Below are positions 1 through 7,826 of a stretch of 13,585 nucleotides of DNA, piece after piece. The stretch lies in contig JAGOCV010000080.1 of NCBI GenBank assembly GCA_017998575.1, positions 1 through 13,585 of the forward strand. Direction: 5' to 3'. A program made the translations under genes and the position numbers. The number at the start of each line of letters is the position of its first letter. Within the stretch, counting starts at the first letter, position 1. The notes under the pieces are model-generated. The model was not told the origin of the DNA. It did no database searches and saw only the letters and a program-made list of their open reading frames with translations. The stretch comes from Burkholderiaceae bacterium. Its GTDB lineage: Bacteria; Pseudomonadota; Gammaproteobacteria; Burkholderiales; Burkholderiaceae.

Positions 1-383
1 CCCTGGGCGAGCTCGGGCGCGCCGTCGGTTTCGAGCCGCCGGCCGCCGGCCACGTGATGGCGGCGCTCGATGGCGGGGCCGCTGCGCTGGACGCGAAGTC
101 GCCCGTGGCCCGCTTCGTCATGCGGTGCGCGGCCCAGTATCTGGGGCGCGAGCTGGCCGAGGGGCGGCCGGTCGATCCGGTGGCGCGCTTCCACCTGGGC
201 AACGGCGCGCGTGTGGAACGGCTCAACTGGGCCGGCGATCCGTCGCCCAAGGGGCTGAAGCAATCGTGCGGCCTGATGGTGAACTACCTCTACGATCTGC
301 GCCGGCTCGACCGCCACCGGCAACTGCTGGCCCAAGGGAAAGTCCCTGTGTCGGGCGAGATCGAAGGGCTGTGGTTCGGCTGA
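1..383 (+). CDS. matA: Malonyl-CoA decarboxylase, C-terminal part (5' end outside window)
   Basis: This is the last 126 codons of a gene that begins before the window; the reading frame starts at base 3. Malonyl-CoA decarboxylase converts malonyl-CoA to acetyl-CoA and CO2. The C-terminal signature of the family is visible: PVARFHLGNGARVERLNW followed by SCGLMVNYLYDL. The histidine in ARFHLGNGA (codon 192-194) aligns, from memory of the family, with the catalytic histidine of the human enzyme; the catalytic serine would lie upstream of the window. The gene is followed after 123 bases by a solute-binding protein gene and then by malonyl-CoA synthetase, which supports a malonate-degradation operon. 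The family call is firm. The symbol follows the mat nomenclature used with matB; mdcD-type malonate decarboxylases are a different family and do not fit. Confidence 0.88.
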   Translation, partial: LGELGRAVGFEPPAAGHVMAALDGGAAALDAKSPVARFVMRCAAQYLGRELAEGRPVDPVARFHLGNGARVERLNWAGDPSPKGLKQSCGLMVNYLYDLRRLDRHRQLLAQGKVPVSGEIEGLWFG

Positions 384-506
384 AGCCGCGGCAAGAATCC
401 AAGGTGATGACGAAGGCGCCGACACGAGCGCCGGCTTTCCGAGAAGAGCGTGCCGGGCGGCGGGGCCGGCGGCCGCATGAATCCACAACGACAGGAGACA
501 AGCAAC

Positions 507-1505
507 ATGACCTTCCGCCTCAACCGGCGCGATGCGCTGCGGCTGGCCGCAGCCTCGGCCGCGGTGTCCGCCACTACCCATGCACCCCTGGTGCGCGCCG
601 ACACCTGGCCCGCCAGGCCGGTGAACCTGATCGTGCCGTTTCCGGCCGGCGGCGGCACCGATGCCTTCGCCAGGCCGCTGTCGGCGCAGTTCGCCAAGCA
701 GTCGGGCAAGACGCTGGTGATCGAGAACCGCGGCGGCGCCGGCGGCACGCTGGGCGCGGGCCTGGCCGCGCGGGCGCAGCCCGATGGCTACACGCTGTTC
801 ATGGGTGCGGTGCACCATGCCATCGCACCGTCGATGTATCCGAAGCTCGACTACGACCTCGAACGCGACTTCGTGCCGCTCTACCTGCTGGCCAACGTGC
901 CGCAGGTGGTGGTGGTCAATCCCAAGAACGTGAACACGCCCGACATCAAGTCGTTCATCGAGCATGCGCGCCGCAACCCGGGCAAGCTCAACTACGGCTC
1001 GGCCGGCACCGGCACCTCGCACCACCTGGCGGGCGAGCTGTTCAAGCAGCAGACCAACACCTTCATCACGCACATTCCGTACACCGGCGCGGGCCCCGCG
1101 CTGCGCGACCTGATCGCAGGCAGCGTGGACATGATGTTCGACGGCCTGGGCTCGTCGGCCGGCCATATCAAGGGCGGCCGCATCAAGGCGCTGATGGTGT
1201 CGGGCACGCAGCGCAACCCCGCTTTCCCCGATGTGCCGTGCGCCGCCGAAGTGGGCCTGCCCGACTACACCGTGACCACGTGGTATGGCCTGTGGGCCCC
1301 CAAGGGCACGCCGGCCGACGTGCAGGCCCGCGTGGTCGAGGAGATGCGCCGCGCCGGCCAGGCCGACGAGATCAAGACCGTGTGGGCGGGGCAGGGCGCC
1401 GAGTTCGGCAGCCTCACGCCGCAGCAGTTCGGTGGCTTCGTCAACGGCGAGATCCGCCGCTGGGCCCAGGTGGTCAAGACGGCCGGGGCAAAATTCGACC
1501 GGTGA
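507..1505 (+). CDS. Bug-family (TctC-like) tripartite tricarboxylate transporter substrate-binding protein
   Basis: The product has 332 residues, the normal length for Bug proteins, which bind small carboxylates in the periplasm. The start at 507 is chosen because AGGAG (493-497) lies 9 bases upstream and it opens directly into a signal peptide. That peptide carries a twin arginine (NRRDALRL, residues 6-13), an Ala-rich core and a likely cut after VRA at residue 31, so Tat export is possible. The ligand loop PFPAGGGTD (44-52) and the downstream ENRGGAGGTLG are typical of the family. No TctA or TctB membrane genes are present in the window, so this may be an orphan receptor or work with a distant permease. 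Its place between malonyl-CoA decarboxylase and malonyl-CoA synthetase suggests malonate as ligand, but that is inference; specificity cannot be read from the sequence. Confidence 0.93.
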   Translation: MTFRLNRRDALRLAAASAAVSATTHAPLVRADTWPARPVNLIVPFPAGGGTDAFARPLSAQFAKQSGKTLVIENRGGAGGTLGAGLAARAQPDGYTLFMGAVHHAIAPSMYPKLDYDLERDFVPLYLLANVPQVVVVNPKNVNTPDIKSFIEHARRNPGKLNYGSAGTGTSHHLAGELFKQQTNTFITHIPYTGAGPALRDLIAGSVDMMFDGLGSSAGHIKGGRIKALMVSGTQRNPAFPDVPCAAEVGLPDYTVTTWYGLWAPKGTPADVQARVVEEMRRAGQADEIKTVWAGQGAEFGSLTPQQFGGFVNGEIRRWAQVVKTAGAKFDR

Positions 1506-1511
1506 AGCTGC

Positions 1512-1542
1512 CGCACGGGCGCCGGTGGCCGGCGTCCGTGCG
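1512..1542 (+). promoter_or_regulatory. Strong hairpin just after the Bug gene stop
   Basis: Bases 1512-1525 pair with 1529-1542 to give a 14-bp stem with one G-U pair and a 3-base loop (TGG). It begins 7 bases after the Bug stop codon. No T-run follows directly, so it is not a textbook intrinsic terminator. A 3' stabiliser or partial attenuator that raises the binding-protein level relative to matB is a reasonable guess. Confidence 0.5.
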
Positions 1543-1574
1543 CTCCCGGCCCGGACGGCCGTGCACCGGTCCAC

Positions 1575-1629
1575 CGATTCCGTTTCCTTCTTCCTTCTTG
1601 CGTTTTCCTTTCCGCTTCCCGACTTGCCC
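1575..1629 (+). other. Pyrimidine-rich leader before matB
   Basis: The stretch immediately upstream of the matB ATG is almost all C and T, with repeated TTCC/TTCTT units, and contains no Shine-Dalgarno-like purine run. Such tracts can bind ribosomal protein S1 or act as Rho-loading sequence. Which applies here cannot be told from sequence alone. Confidence 0.4.
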
Positions 1630-3177
1630 ATGACCCAGGCCAACCAGAACCTCTTCGCCGCACTGCGCGCGGCCTTTCCCGCAGACCTCGACAGCGTGGC
1701 CGTCGAAACCACCGGCGGGCTGTCCTACTCGTGGCGCGACATCGACCGCGCCACCGCCATGATGGCCAACCTGCTGGCCGGCCTGGGCCTGGAGGAGGGC
1801 GCGCGCGTGGCCGTGCAGGTCGAGAAGTCGGTGGAGGCCATGCTGCTCTACCTGGCCACGCTGCGCGCGGGCTACGTGTTCCTGCCGCTGAACACGGCGT
1901 ACCAGAGCGCCGAGATCGAATACTTCATCGGCAATGCCGAGCCGGCCGTCGTGGTCTGCAGCCAGAAGAACTTCGGCTGGGTCAGCAAGATCGCATTCAA
2001 GGCCGGCACGCGCCACGTGTTCACGCTGGACGACGACCGCAGCGGCACCCTTCTGCAGCGCGCCGCGCATTGCAGCGACAGCCATGCGCCCGTGGCGCGC
2101 ACGGCCGACGACCTGGCCGCCATCCTCTACACCAGTGGCACCACGGGCCGCAGCAAGGGCGCCATGCTCACGCACGGCAACATGCTGTCGAACGCGCTGA
2201 CGCTCAAGGACTACTGGGGCTGGAAGCCGGGCGACGTGCTGATCCACGCCCTGCCCATCTTCCACGTGCACGGCCTGTTCGTGGCCATCCACGGCGCGCT
2301 CGTCAACGGCAGCCGCATGATCTGGCTCGACAAGTTCGATCCCAAGGCCGTGATCGCCGCCATGCCGCGCGCGACCGTCTTCATGGGCGTGCCCACGCTC
2401 TACGTGCGCATGCTGGCCGAGCCGGCGCTCACGAAGGAAGCGGCGCGCCACATGCGCCTGTTCATATCGGGGTCGGCGCCGCTGCTGATCGAGACCTTCA
2501 ATGCCTGGCGCGAGCGCACCGGCCACACCATTCTCGAACGCTACGGCATGAGCGAGACGGTGATGCTCACCTCCAACCCCTACGCGCCCGATGCGCGCCA
2601 TGGCCGCCAGGACGAGCGCCGTGGGGGCACGGTGGGCTTCCCGCTGCCGGGCGTGGGCCTGCGCGTGCGCGGCGACGACGGCACCGACCTGCCCACGGGC
2701 GAGATCGGCGGCATCGAAGTGCGTGGCCCCAACGTGTTCAAGGGCTACTGGCGCATGCCCGAGAAGACAGCCGAAGAATTCACCGCCGACGGCTGGTTCA
2801 GGACCGGCGACGTGGGCCGCGTGGACGAGCGCGGCTACGTGACCATCGTCGGCCGCAGCAAGGACCTGATCATCAGCGGCGGCTACAACGTCTACCCGGC
2901 CGAGATCGAGGGCTACATCAACGAACTGCCGGGCGTGGCCGAAAGCGCGCTGGTGGGCGTGCCGCATCCGGATTTCGGCGAGGTGGGCGTGGCCGTGGTC
3001 ATCGCGAAGGCCGGCGCCAGGGTGGAGCCCGACACTGTCGTTTCCACGCTCAAGGGCCAGCTGGCCAACTTCAAGATTCCCAAGCGCTGCTTCGTGGTGG
3101 ACGAGCTGCCGCGCAACACCATGGGCAAGGTGCAGAAGAACCTGCTGCGCGAGCAGTACAAGGCGCTGTTCGGCTGA
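1630..3177 (+). CDS. matB: Malonyl-CoA synthetase (malonate-CoA ligase), acyl-adenylate family
   Basis: The product has 515 residues, close to the roughly 500 usual for MatB. It is an ANL-superfamily enzyme that joins malonate, CoA and ATP to give malonyl-CoA in the cytoplasm. Visible core motifs are the P-loop YTSGTTGRSKG (167-177), YGMSET (305-310), the GWFRTGDVGR and IISGGYNVYPAEIE segments (the latter around 415-424), and PRNTMGKVQK with the adenylation lysine at 500. The start is the first ATG at the conserved N-terminus (MTQANQNLFAALRAAF); there is no clear ribosome-binding site in front, only a pyrimidine tract. The open frame continues upstream without the character of a MatB N-terminus. 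Together with the upstream decarboxylase it forms the malonate to acetyl-CoA route. A closely related acyl-CoA ligase of other specificity is possible, but the neighbours favour malonate. Confidence 0.92.
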   Translation: MTQANQNLFAALRAAFPADLDSVAVETTGGLSYSWRDIDRATAMMANLLAGLGLEEGARVAVQVEKSVEAMLLYLATLRAGYVFLPLNTAYQSAEIEYFIGNAEPAVVVCSQKNFGWVSKIAFKAGTRHVFTLDDDRSGTLLQRAAHCSDSHAPVARTADDLAAILYTSGTTGRSKGAMLTHGNMLSNALTLKDYWGWKPGDVLIHALPIFHVHGLFVAIHGALVNGSRMIWLDKFDPKAVIAAMPRATVFMGVPTLYVRMLAEPALTKEAARHMRLFISGSAPLLIETFNAWRERTGHTILERYGMSETVMLTSNPYAPDARHGRQDERRGGTVGFPLPGVGLRVRGDDGTDLPTGEIGGIEVRGPNVFKGYWRMPEKTAEEFTADGWFRTGDVGRVDERGYVTIVGRSKDLIISGGYNVYPAEIEGYINELPGVAESALVGVPHPDFGEVGVAVVIAKAGARVEPDTVVSTLKGQLANFKIPKRCFVVDELPRNTMGKVQKNLLREQYKALFG

Positions 3178-3201
3178 CGGCGCGGCGCACGCCGCCGCCG
3201 T
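3177..3201. terminator. GC-rich inverted repeat between convergent matB and usp
   Basis: The 24 bases between the two convergent stop codons hold an imperfect inverted repeat: ACGGCG (3177-3182) with CGCCGT (3196-3201), and inside it GGCG (3184-3187) with CGCC (3190-3193). It could act as a bidirectional terminator, but there is no T-run on either side, so the call is weak. Confidence 0.3.
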
Positions 3202-3645
3202 TCAGCGCAGCACCAGCACCGGGATGTGCGAGTGCGTCAGCACCAGCTGCGTCTCGCTGCCCAGCAGCAGGCGCTTGATGCCGCGCCGGCCGTGCGAGGC
3301 CATCACGATGAGGTCGCACTTGTACTTTCTGGCTGCCGCGATCAATGCGTCCGACACCAGATCGGACTTCACCGTGACGGCGCGCACCTTCACGCCCGCG
3401 GCCGTGGCGGCCTGCTTGACGCCGTCGACCACGGCCTGGCCTTCATCGGCCCACTGCTTTTCGATGCGGCTGACCTCGTCGGGCGCCAGCGCGATCGCGC
3501 CTTCGAAGTACGCCTGCGGATAGCGGGGCACCACCTTCACCGCCACCAGCTCGGCGCCACACAGCGCGGCCAGGCCGATCGCGGACTTGACGGCTTTCTT
3601 CGAGAGCGTGCTGCCATCGGTGGCCACGAGGATTCTGTCGTACAT
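3202..3645 (-). CDS. Universal stress protein, UspA family, single domain
   Basis: The product has 147 residues, the standard length of a single-domain Usp. The fold signature is clear: MYDRILVATDGS at the N-terminus, and ASHGRRGIKRLLLGS (116-130) near the C-terminus. The latter corresponds to the ATP-binding pattern G-x2-G-x9-G-S, with Ala at the first Gly, a variant common in proteobacteria. The start at 3645 is preferred over an upstream in-frame ATG (3702) because AAGGAG lies at 3657-3652 and the Usp fold begins there. The gene is divergent from ccoI and shares the FNR-type box at 3714-3727, with a matching -10, so induction at low oxygen is predicted. Its role is presumably survival or energy stress under oxygen limitation; no specific biochemical function can be assigned. 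Confidence 0.94.
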   Translation of the reverse strand: MYDRILVATDGSTLSKKAVKSAIGLAALCGAELVAVKVVPRYPQAYFEGAIALAPDEVSRIEKQWADEGQAVVDGVKQAATAAGVKVRAVTVKSDLVSDALIAAARKYKCDLIVMASHGRRGIKRLLLGSETQLVLTHSHIPVLVLR

Positions 3646-3686
3646 GTGTCGCTCCTTTCGAGACGCCGGAGGATGCCGGCAGATGC

Positions 3687-3692
3687 AGGTTA
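3687..3692 (-). promoter_or_regulatory. Predicted -10 element of the usp promoter
   Basis: On the minus strand this reads TAACCT. It is separated from the FNR-type box by 21 bases, one short of the 22 expected for a class II FNR promoter. The predicted start is near 3680, giving a leader of about 35 bases that includes the AAGGAG ribosome-binding site. Confidence 0.5.
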
Positions 3693-3713
3693 CGCCGCGC
3701 AAGCGGCTCTGAA

Positions 3714-3727
3714 TTGATCCATGTCAA
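3714..3727. promoter_or_regulatory. FNR/ANR-type box shared by usp (-) and ccoI (+)
   Basis: The site TTGATCCATGTCAA fits TTGAT-N4-ATCAA with one mismatch and is nearly symmetric. Candidate -10 elements lie on both sides at class II spacing: TACTGT at 3750-3755 on the + strand (22-base gap) and TAACCT on the - strand (21-base gap). The site overlaps the ATG at 3721 that would otherwise be the furthest-upstream ccoI start. FNR/ANR control of cbb3 genes is well established in proteobacteria; binding here is inferred. Confidence 0.8.
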
Positions 3728-3749
3728 TCGACATGGACGCGGCGCGCAC

Positions 3750-3755
3750 TACTGT
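3750..3755 (+). promoter_or_regulatory. Predicted -10 element of the ccoI promoter
   Basis: TACTGT fits the pattern TAnnnT and starts exactly 22 bases after the FNR-type box, the class II spacing. Transcription should begin near 3762-3763, that is, at or one base before the ATG at 3763. Confidence 0.55.
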
Positions 3756-3762
3756 CGCAGTC

Positions 3763-6126
3763 ATGCAAGCCATCCTGGGTCCCGTGGCCGTGCGCGGCGC
3801 CGCACCGGGCTCGATCGAACCCCCCTCTGCCGAAGACGTCGCCCCCGCCACGGGCACGCCCGCCCGCGCGCGCCTGCTCGACGACCCGGCCGAGTGGCCC
3901 GAGTTCGGCACCTGCCTGGCGCCGGCCGTGGCCGGGCAGGGTGCGCGCTGGGAATCGCACCTGGTGATGCAGGGCATGTACTGCGCCACCTGTGCGCTCA
4001 CGCTCGAAGACGCGTTGTCCGCGCTGCCCGGCGTCGAGTCGGTGCAGGTCAATGGCGCCAGCCAGCGTGCCCGCGTGGTCTGGAACGCAGCGCTCACGCG
4101 GCCCTCGGCCTGGCTCGCGGCCGTGCAGCGCGCGGGCTATGGCGCCGTACCGGCCACCGACATGCAGGCGCGCGCGCTGCGCCAGCGCGAGGCGCGGCGC
4201 ATGCTGTGGCGCTGGGGCGTGGCGGGCCTGTGCATGATGCAGGTCATGATGTACGCGGTGCCCGCGTACACCGCCGGGCCCGGCGAACTGGCGGGCGATA
4301 CGGCGCGGTTGCTGCGCTGGGCTTCGTGGGTGCTGACGCTGCCCGTGGTGCTGTTCAGCTGCGGCCCGTTCTTTCGCGGCGCCATCTCCGATCTGCGGCA
4401 GGGCCGCGTGGGCATGGACGTACCCGTGGCGCTGGGCATGGCGCTGGCCTTCGCGGTCAGCAGTGCCGCCACCTTCGATCCCGCCGGGCCGCTGGGCGCC
4501 GAGGTCTACTTCGATTCGCTCACGATGTTCGTGTTCTTCCTGCTCACGGGCCGCTGGCTCGAGCAGCGGCTGCGCGAACGCACCGCCGGTGCACTGGAGG
4601 CGCTGATGCACCGCCTGCCCGACAGCGTGGAGCGCCAGTTGCCCGACGGGCGGTTCGAGCGCGTCGTGGCACGCCGGCTGGCCGTGGGCGACGTGATCCG
4701 CGTGCTGCCCGGCGAAGTGTTCGCGGCCGACGCCGTGCTGGCCGAGGGCCGCACACGCGTGGACGAGGCGCTGATCTCGGGCGAGTCGCGCCCGATGGCG
4801 CGCGAGGCCGGCCAGGCCGTGCTGGCCGGCAGCCACAACCTGCAGTCGCCCGTGCTCGCCCGTATCACGCACACCGGCGCTGCCACGCGCTTCGCGCAGA
4901 TCGTGCGGCTGATGGAGGACGCCGCGCTGGACAAGCCGCGCCTGGCGCTGGCGGCCGACCGCATCGCGCGGCCCTTCCTGTGGGGCGTGCTGCTGGCCGC
5001 CGCCCTGGCCGCCGCCTGGCACTGGCCCGAAGGCCCGGGCGTGGCGCTGATGGCGGCCTGCGTGGTGCTGGTAGTCACCTGCCCCTGCGCCCTGTCGCTG
5101 GCCACGCCGGCCGCCATGCTGTCGGCGGCCGGTGCGCTGGCGCGGCGCGGTGTGCTGGTGCGCCGGCTGCAGGCGCTGGAAACGCTGGCGTCGGTCGACA
5201 CCGTGGTCTTCGACAAGACCGGCACGCTCACCGAAGGCGGCCTGGGCGTGGATGCCATCCGCACGCGCGCGGGCCTGCCGGCGCACGAGGCGTTGGCCCT
5301 GGCCGCCGCGCTGGCCGCGCATTCGCTGCACCCGGTGTCCCGCTCCATCGTCGCCGCCTGCGAGGCTGCGGGCGCCGTCTTGGCGTGGCGCGCCGACACC
5401 GTGGAGGAAGTCGCGGGCCGGGGGTTGTCGGCTCGAGTGCGCCGCGCAGACGGCGAAGGCCCCGTGCACGATCTGCGGCTGGGCTCGGCCCCCCATTGCG
5501 GCATCGACGGCGCCGCGCCGGATATCGCCGCGTCGTCCGTCCACCTGTCCGACGCGTGGGGTTGGCTCGCCAGCTTCGAGCTCACCGAGCGGCTGCGGCC
5601 CGATGCCCGGCTCGCCGTGCAGGCGCTGCGCGCGGCCGGCGTGCAGGTGCGCATGCTGTCGGGCGACCAGCCCGCTGCCGCGCGGCGCGCGGCGGGCGAG
5701 CTCGGCGTGGACGCCGCGGAAGGCGGCTGCACACCCGGCGACAAGCTCGATCGGCTGCGTGACCTGCAGGCGCGCGGACGCGTGGTGGCGATGGTGGGCG
5801 ACGGCCTGAACGACGGGCCCGTGCTTGCCGGTGCCGATGCCTCGTTCGCGTTCGGCCCGGCCGTGCCCATCGCGCAGGCGCGGGCCGACGTGGTGGTGAT
5901 GGGCACCGAGCTCATGCGCGTGGCTGACACGCTGCTGCTGGCGCGCCGCACGCTGCGCGTGGTGCGGCAGAACCTCGCCTGGTCGCTGGCGTACAACGCC
6001 ACCAGCATTCCGCTTGCGCTGGCGGGCTACATGCCGGCCTGGCTGGCCGGGCTGGGCATGGCGGCCAGCTCGCTGCTGGTCGTCCTCAACGCGGCGCGGC
6101 TCTCGCGCGGCATCGCGCAAGGCTGA
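3763..6126 (+). CDS. ccoI: Copper-translocating P-type ATPase for cbb3 oxidase assembly (CcoI/FixI)
   Basis: This P1B-type ATPase moves Cu(I) out of the cytoplasm for insertion into cbb3 oxidase. Counting from 3763 (787 residues), it has an N-terminal heavy-metal domain with CATC (74-77), a phosphatase loop with SGES, the transmembrane metal motif CPC (440-442), the phosphorylation site DKTGT (D484), the HP motif in HSLHPVS, and GDGLNDGP (679-686). The last helices carry YN and MxxSS, which fit Cu(I) transporters of the CopA/FixI type. An upstream in-frame ATG at 3721 would give 801 residues, but it lies inside the FNR-type box and before the predicted transcript start, so 3763 is preferred. 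No ribosome-binding site precedes either ATG. The first 50 or so residues are low-complexity linker with no recognised domain, so a still later start remains possible. The gene is followed after 5 bases by ccoS, as in cco accessory operons. Confidence 0.93.
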   Translation: MQAILGPVAVRGAAPGSIEPPSAEDVAPATGTPARARLLDDPAEWPEFGTCLAPAVAGQGARWESHLVMQGMYCATCALTLEDALSALPGVESVQVNGASQRARVVWNAALTRPSAWLAAVQRAGYGAVPATDMQARALRQREARRMLWRWGVAGLCMMQVMMYAVPAYTAGPGELAGDTARLLRWASWVLTLPVVLFSCGPFFRGAISDLRQGRVGMDVPVALGMALAFAVSSAATFDPAGPLGAEVYFDSLTMFVFFLLTGRWLEQRLRERTAGALEALMHRLPDSVERQLPDGRFERVVARRLAVGDVIRVLPGEVFAADAVLAEGRTRVDEALISGESRPMAREAGQAVLAGSHNLQSPVLARITHTGAATRFAQIVRLMEDAALDKPRLALAADRIARPFLWGVLLAAALAAAWHWPEGPGVALMAACVVLVVTCPCALSLATPAAMLSAAGALARRGVLVRRLQALETLASVDTVVFDKTGTLTEGGLGVDAIRTRAGLPAHEALALAAALAAHSLHPVSRSIVAACEAAGAVLAWRADTVEEVAGRGLSARVRRADGEGPVHDLRLGSAPHCGIDGAAPDIAASSVHLSDAWGWLASFELTERLRPDARLAVQALRAAGVQVRMLSGDQPAAARRAAGELGVDAAEGGCTPGDKLDRLRDLQARGRVVAMVGDGLNDGPVLAGADASFAFGPAVPIAQARADVVVMGTELMRVADTLLLARRTLRVVRQNLAWSLAYNATSIPLALAGYMPAWLAGLGMAASSLLVVLNAARLSRGIAQG

Positions 6127-6131
6127 AAGCC

Positions 6132-6269
6132 ATGGACATCCTCTTCGTGCTCATCCCGCTGTCGGTGCTGCTGGTGCTGGCCATCCTCGTCGGCCTGTGG
6201 TGGGCCATCGAGCACGGCCAGTTCGAAGGCGTCGAGCACGAAGGCGAGCGCATTCTCAAGAGCGATTGA
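6132..6269 (+). CDS. ccoS: Cbb3 oxidase assembly protein CcoS
   Basis: This 45-residue protein starts [18 protein letters not shown]. It has one membrane helix (about 4-24) followed by the CcoS hallmark [17 protein letters not shown] and a short charged tail. CcoS is needed for cofactor insertion into cbb3 oxidase in several bacteria. The gene begins 5 bases after the ccoI stop and is surely co-transcribed with it. Its stop codon lies inside the second FNR-type box, so the ccoIS unit ends where the ccoN promoter begins. Size, sequence and position all agree with the family. Confidence 0.92.
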   Translation: MDILFVLIPLSVLLVLAILVGLWWAIEHGQFEGVEHEGERILKSD

Positions 6270-6279
6270 CTTGCGTCAA
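6266..6279 (+). promoter_or_regulatory. FNR/ANR-type box upstream of ccoN
   Basis: TTGACTTGCGTCAA is a symmetric site of the form TTGAC-N4-GTCAA. Its first bases include the ccoS stop codon TGA. The next gene with a suitable distance is ccoN, so the oxidase structural genes probably have their own oxygen-controlled promoter. Confidence 0.78.
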
Positions 6280-6301
6280 CCCCGGTCTCGCATGCGCGCC
6301 G

Positions 6302-6307
6302 GACACT
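6302..6307 (+). promoter_or_regulatory. Predicted -10 element of the ccoN promoter
   Basis: GACACT keeps the two most conserved -10 bases (A at the second and T at the last position) and starts exactly 22 bases after the FNR-type box. Transcription would begin near 6314, giving a leader of about 48 bases. The hexamer itself is weak, so the support comes from spacing. Confidence 0.45.
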
Positions 6308-6361
6308 GAACACGTACCCAAAGGTCCAGTTCAGTTTCAAAAGGCAATCGCGAGGTCCACG

Positions 6362-7804
6362 ATGGATTCTTCTCACAACAACCCGGCCGTAACCTACGAC
6401 GATGGCGTCGTGCGGCTGTTCTCGGTCATGGCCGTGGTCTGGGGGGTGGTCGGCATGCTGGTGGGGGTGATCATCGCCGCCCAGCTCACCTGGCCCGAAC
6501 TCAATTTCGGCATTCCCTGGCTGAGTTATGGGCGCCTGCGCCCGCTGCACACCAACGCGGTGATCTTCGCCTTCGGCGGCTGCGCCCTGTTCGCCACCAG
6601 CTACTGGGTGGTGCAGCGCACGAGCCAGGTGCGGCTGTTCGCCGCGCCGCTGGCGAAGTTCACCTTCTGGGGCTGGCAGGCGGTCATCGTGGCCGCCGCC
6701 ATCAGCCTGCCCCTGGGCTACACCCAGGGAAAGGAATACGCCGAACTCGAATGGCCCATCGACATCCTGATCACGCTGGTCTGGGTGGCCTATGCGGTGG
6801 TCTTCTTCGGCACCATCGGCATCCGGCGCGTCAAGCACATCTACGTGGCCAACTGGTTCTACGGCGGGTTCATCCTGGCCGTGGCCATCCTGCACGTGGT
6901 CAACAGCGCGGCCGTGCCGGCCGGCTGGATGAAGAGCTACAGCGCCTACGCGGGCGTGCAGGACGCCATGATCCAGTGGTGGTACGGCCACAACGCGGTG
7001 GGCTTCTTCCTCACGGCGGGCTTCCTCGGGATGATGTATTACTTCGTGCCCAAGCAGGCCGAGCGCCCCGTGTACTCGTACCGCCTGTCCATCGTGCACT
7101 TCTGGGCGCTGATCTTCACCTACATGTGGGCGGGCCCCCACCATCTGCACTACACCGCGCTGCCCGACTGGACTCAGTCGCTGGGCATGCTGTTCTCGCT
7201 GATCCTGCTGGCCCCCAGCTGGGGCGGCATGATCAACGGCGTGATGACGCTCTCGGGCGCCTGGCACAAGCTGCGCGACGACCCGGTGCTGCGCTTCCTG
7301 ATCGTGGCGCTGTCCTTCTACGGCATGGCCACGTTCGAAGGCCCGCTGATGTCGATCAAGACCGTCAACGCGCTGTCGCACTACACCGACTGGACCGTGG
7401 GCCACGTGCACGCCGGCGCCCTGGGCTGGGTGGGCCTGATCTCGATGGGTTCGCTCTACTACCTGGTGCCGCGCCTGTTCGGCCAGAAGAAGATGTACAG
7501 CCATGCCGCCATCGAGCTGCACTTCTGGGTGGCCACCATCGGCATCGTGCTCTACATCGCCGCCATGTGGATCGCCGGCGTGATGCAGGGCCTGATGTGG
7601 CGTGAAGTCAACGCCGACGGCACGCTCACCTACACCTTCGTCGAAAGCGTGAAGGCCACCTTCCCGTACTACGTGGTGCGCCTCCTGGGCGGCGTGCTGT
7701 ACCTCACCGGCATGCTGGTCATGGCCTGGAACGTGTGGATGACGGCCATCAGCGGGCGTGCGGTCGATGCGCCGATCCCCGCGATCCGTCCCGCCCACGC
7801 CTGA
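6362..7804 (+). CDS. ccoN: Cytochrome c oxidase cbb3-type subunit I (CcoN)
   Basis: The 480-residue product is the catalytic membrane subunit carrying low-spin heme b and the heme b3-CuB centre that reduces oxygen. The start at 6362 follows GAGG (6352-6355) at a good distance. Ligands are all present and sit at +3 relative to the Pseudomonas stutzeri numbering I recall: H63 (low-spin heme, [10 protein letters not shown]), H210 ([10 protein letters not shown], CuB), H260/H261 (AGPHHLHY, CuB), Y254 (the histidine-linked tyrosine in TYMWAGPHH), and H348/H350 ([10 protein letters not shown], heme region). The TFEGPLMS glutamate segment is intact. Multiple hydrophobic helices span the length. It heads the ccoNOQP unit, preceded by its own FNR-type box. 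The frame is open well upstream, but that part overlaps ccoI and ccoS in another frame and is not coding. Confidence 0.97.
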   Translation: MDSSHNNPAVTYDDGVVRLFSVMAVVWGVVGMLVGVIIAAQLTWPELNFGIPWLSYGRLRPLHTNAVIFAFGGCALFATSYWVVQRTSQVRLFAAPLAKFTFWGWQAVIVAAAISLPLGYTQGKEYAELEWPIDILITLVWVAYAVVFFGTIGIRRVKHIYVANWFYGGFILAVAILHVVNSAAVPAGWMKSYSAYAGVQDAMIQWWYGHNAVGFFLTAGFLGMMYYFVPKQAERPVYSYRLSIVHFWALIFTYMWAGPHHLHYTALPDWTQSLGMLFSLILLAPSWGGMINGVMTLSGAWHKLRDDPVLRFLIVALSFYGMATFEGPLMSIKTVNALSHYTDWTVGHVHAGALGWVGLISMGSLYYLVPRLFGQKKMYSHAAIELHFWVATIGIVLYIAAMWIAGVMQGLMWREVNADGTLTYTFVESVKATFPYYVVRLLGGVLYLTGMLVMAWNVWMTAISGRAVDAPIPAIRPAHA

Positions 7805-7826
7805 ACGACAACCGGAGCAATACATC

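Noticed and set aside
1285..1629. N-terminal extension of matB upstream of 1630
   Set aside because: The upstream part overlaps the Bug gene in another frame and the pyrimidine tract and has no domain character; the MatB family begins at the ATG at 1630.
1474..2967. Long antisense open frame opposite matB
   Set aside because: Composition is that of a shadow frame (His, Ala, Arg, Val-rich) and matB on the + strand has every family motif.
3721..3765. ATG at 3721 (and 3733) as the ccoI start
   Set aside because: The codon lies inside the FNR-type box and upstream of the predicted transcript start, with no ribosome-binding site; 3763 or later is preferred, though the longer form cannot be fully excluded.
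3724..6120. Very long antisense open frame opposite ccoI
   Set aside because: Open antisense frames are expected opposite GC-rich genes with strong third-position bias; the predicted protein is His/Arg/Gln-rich and has no recognisable domain.
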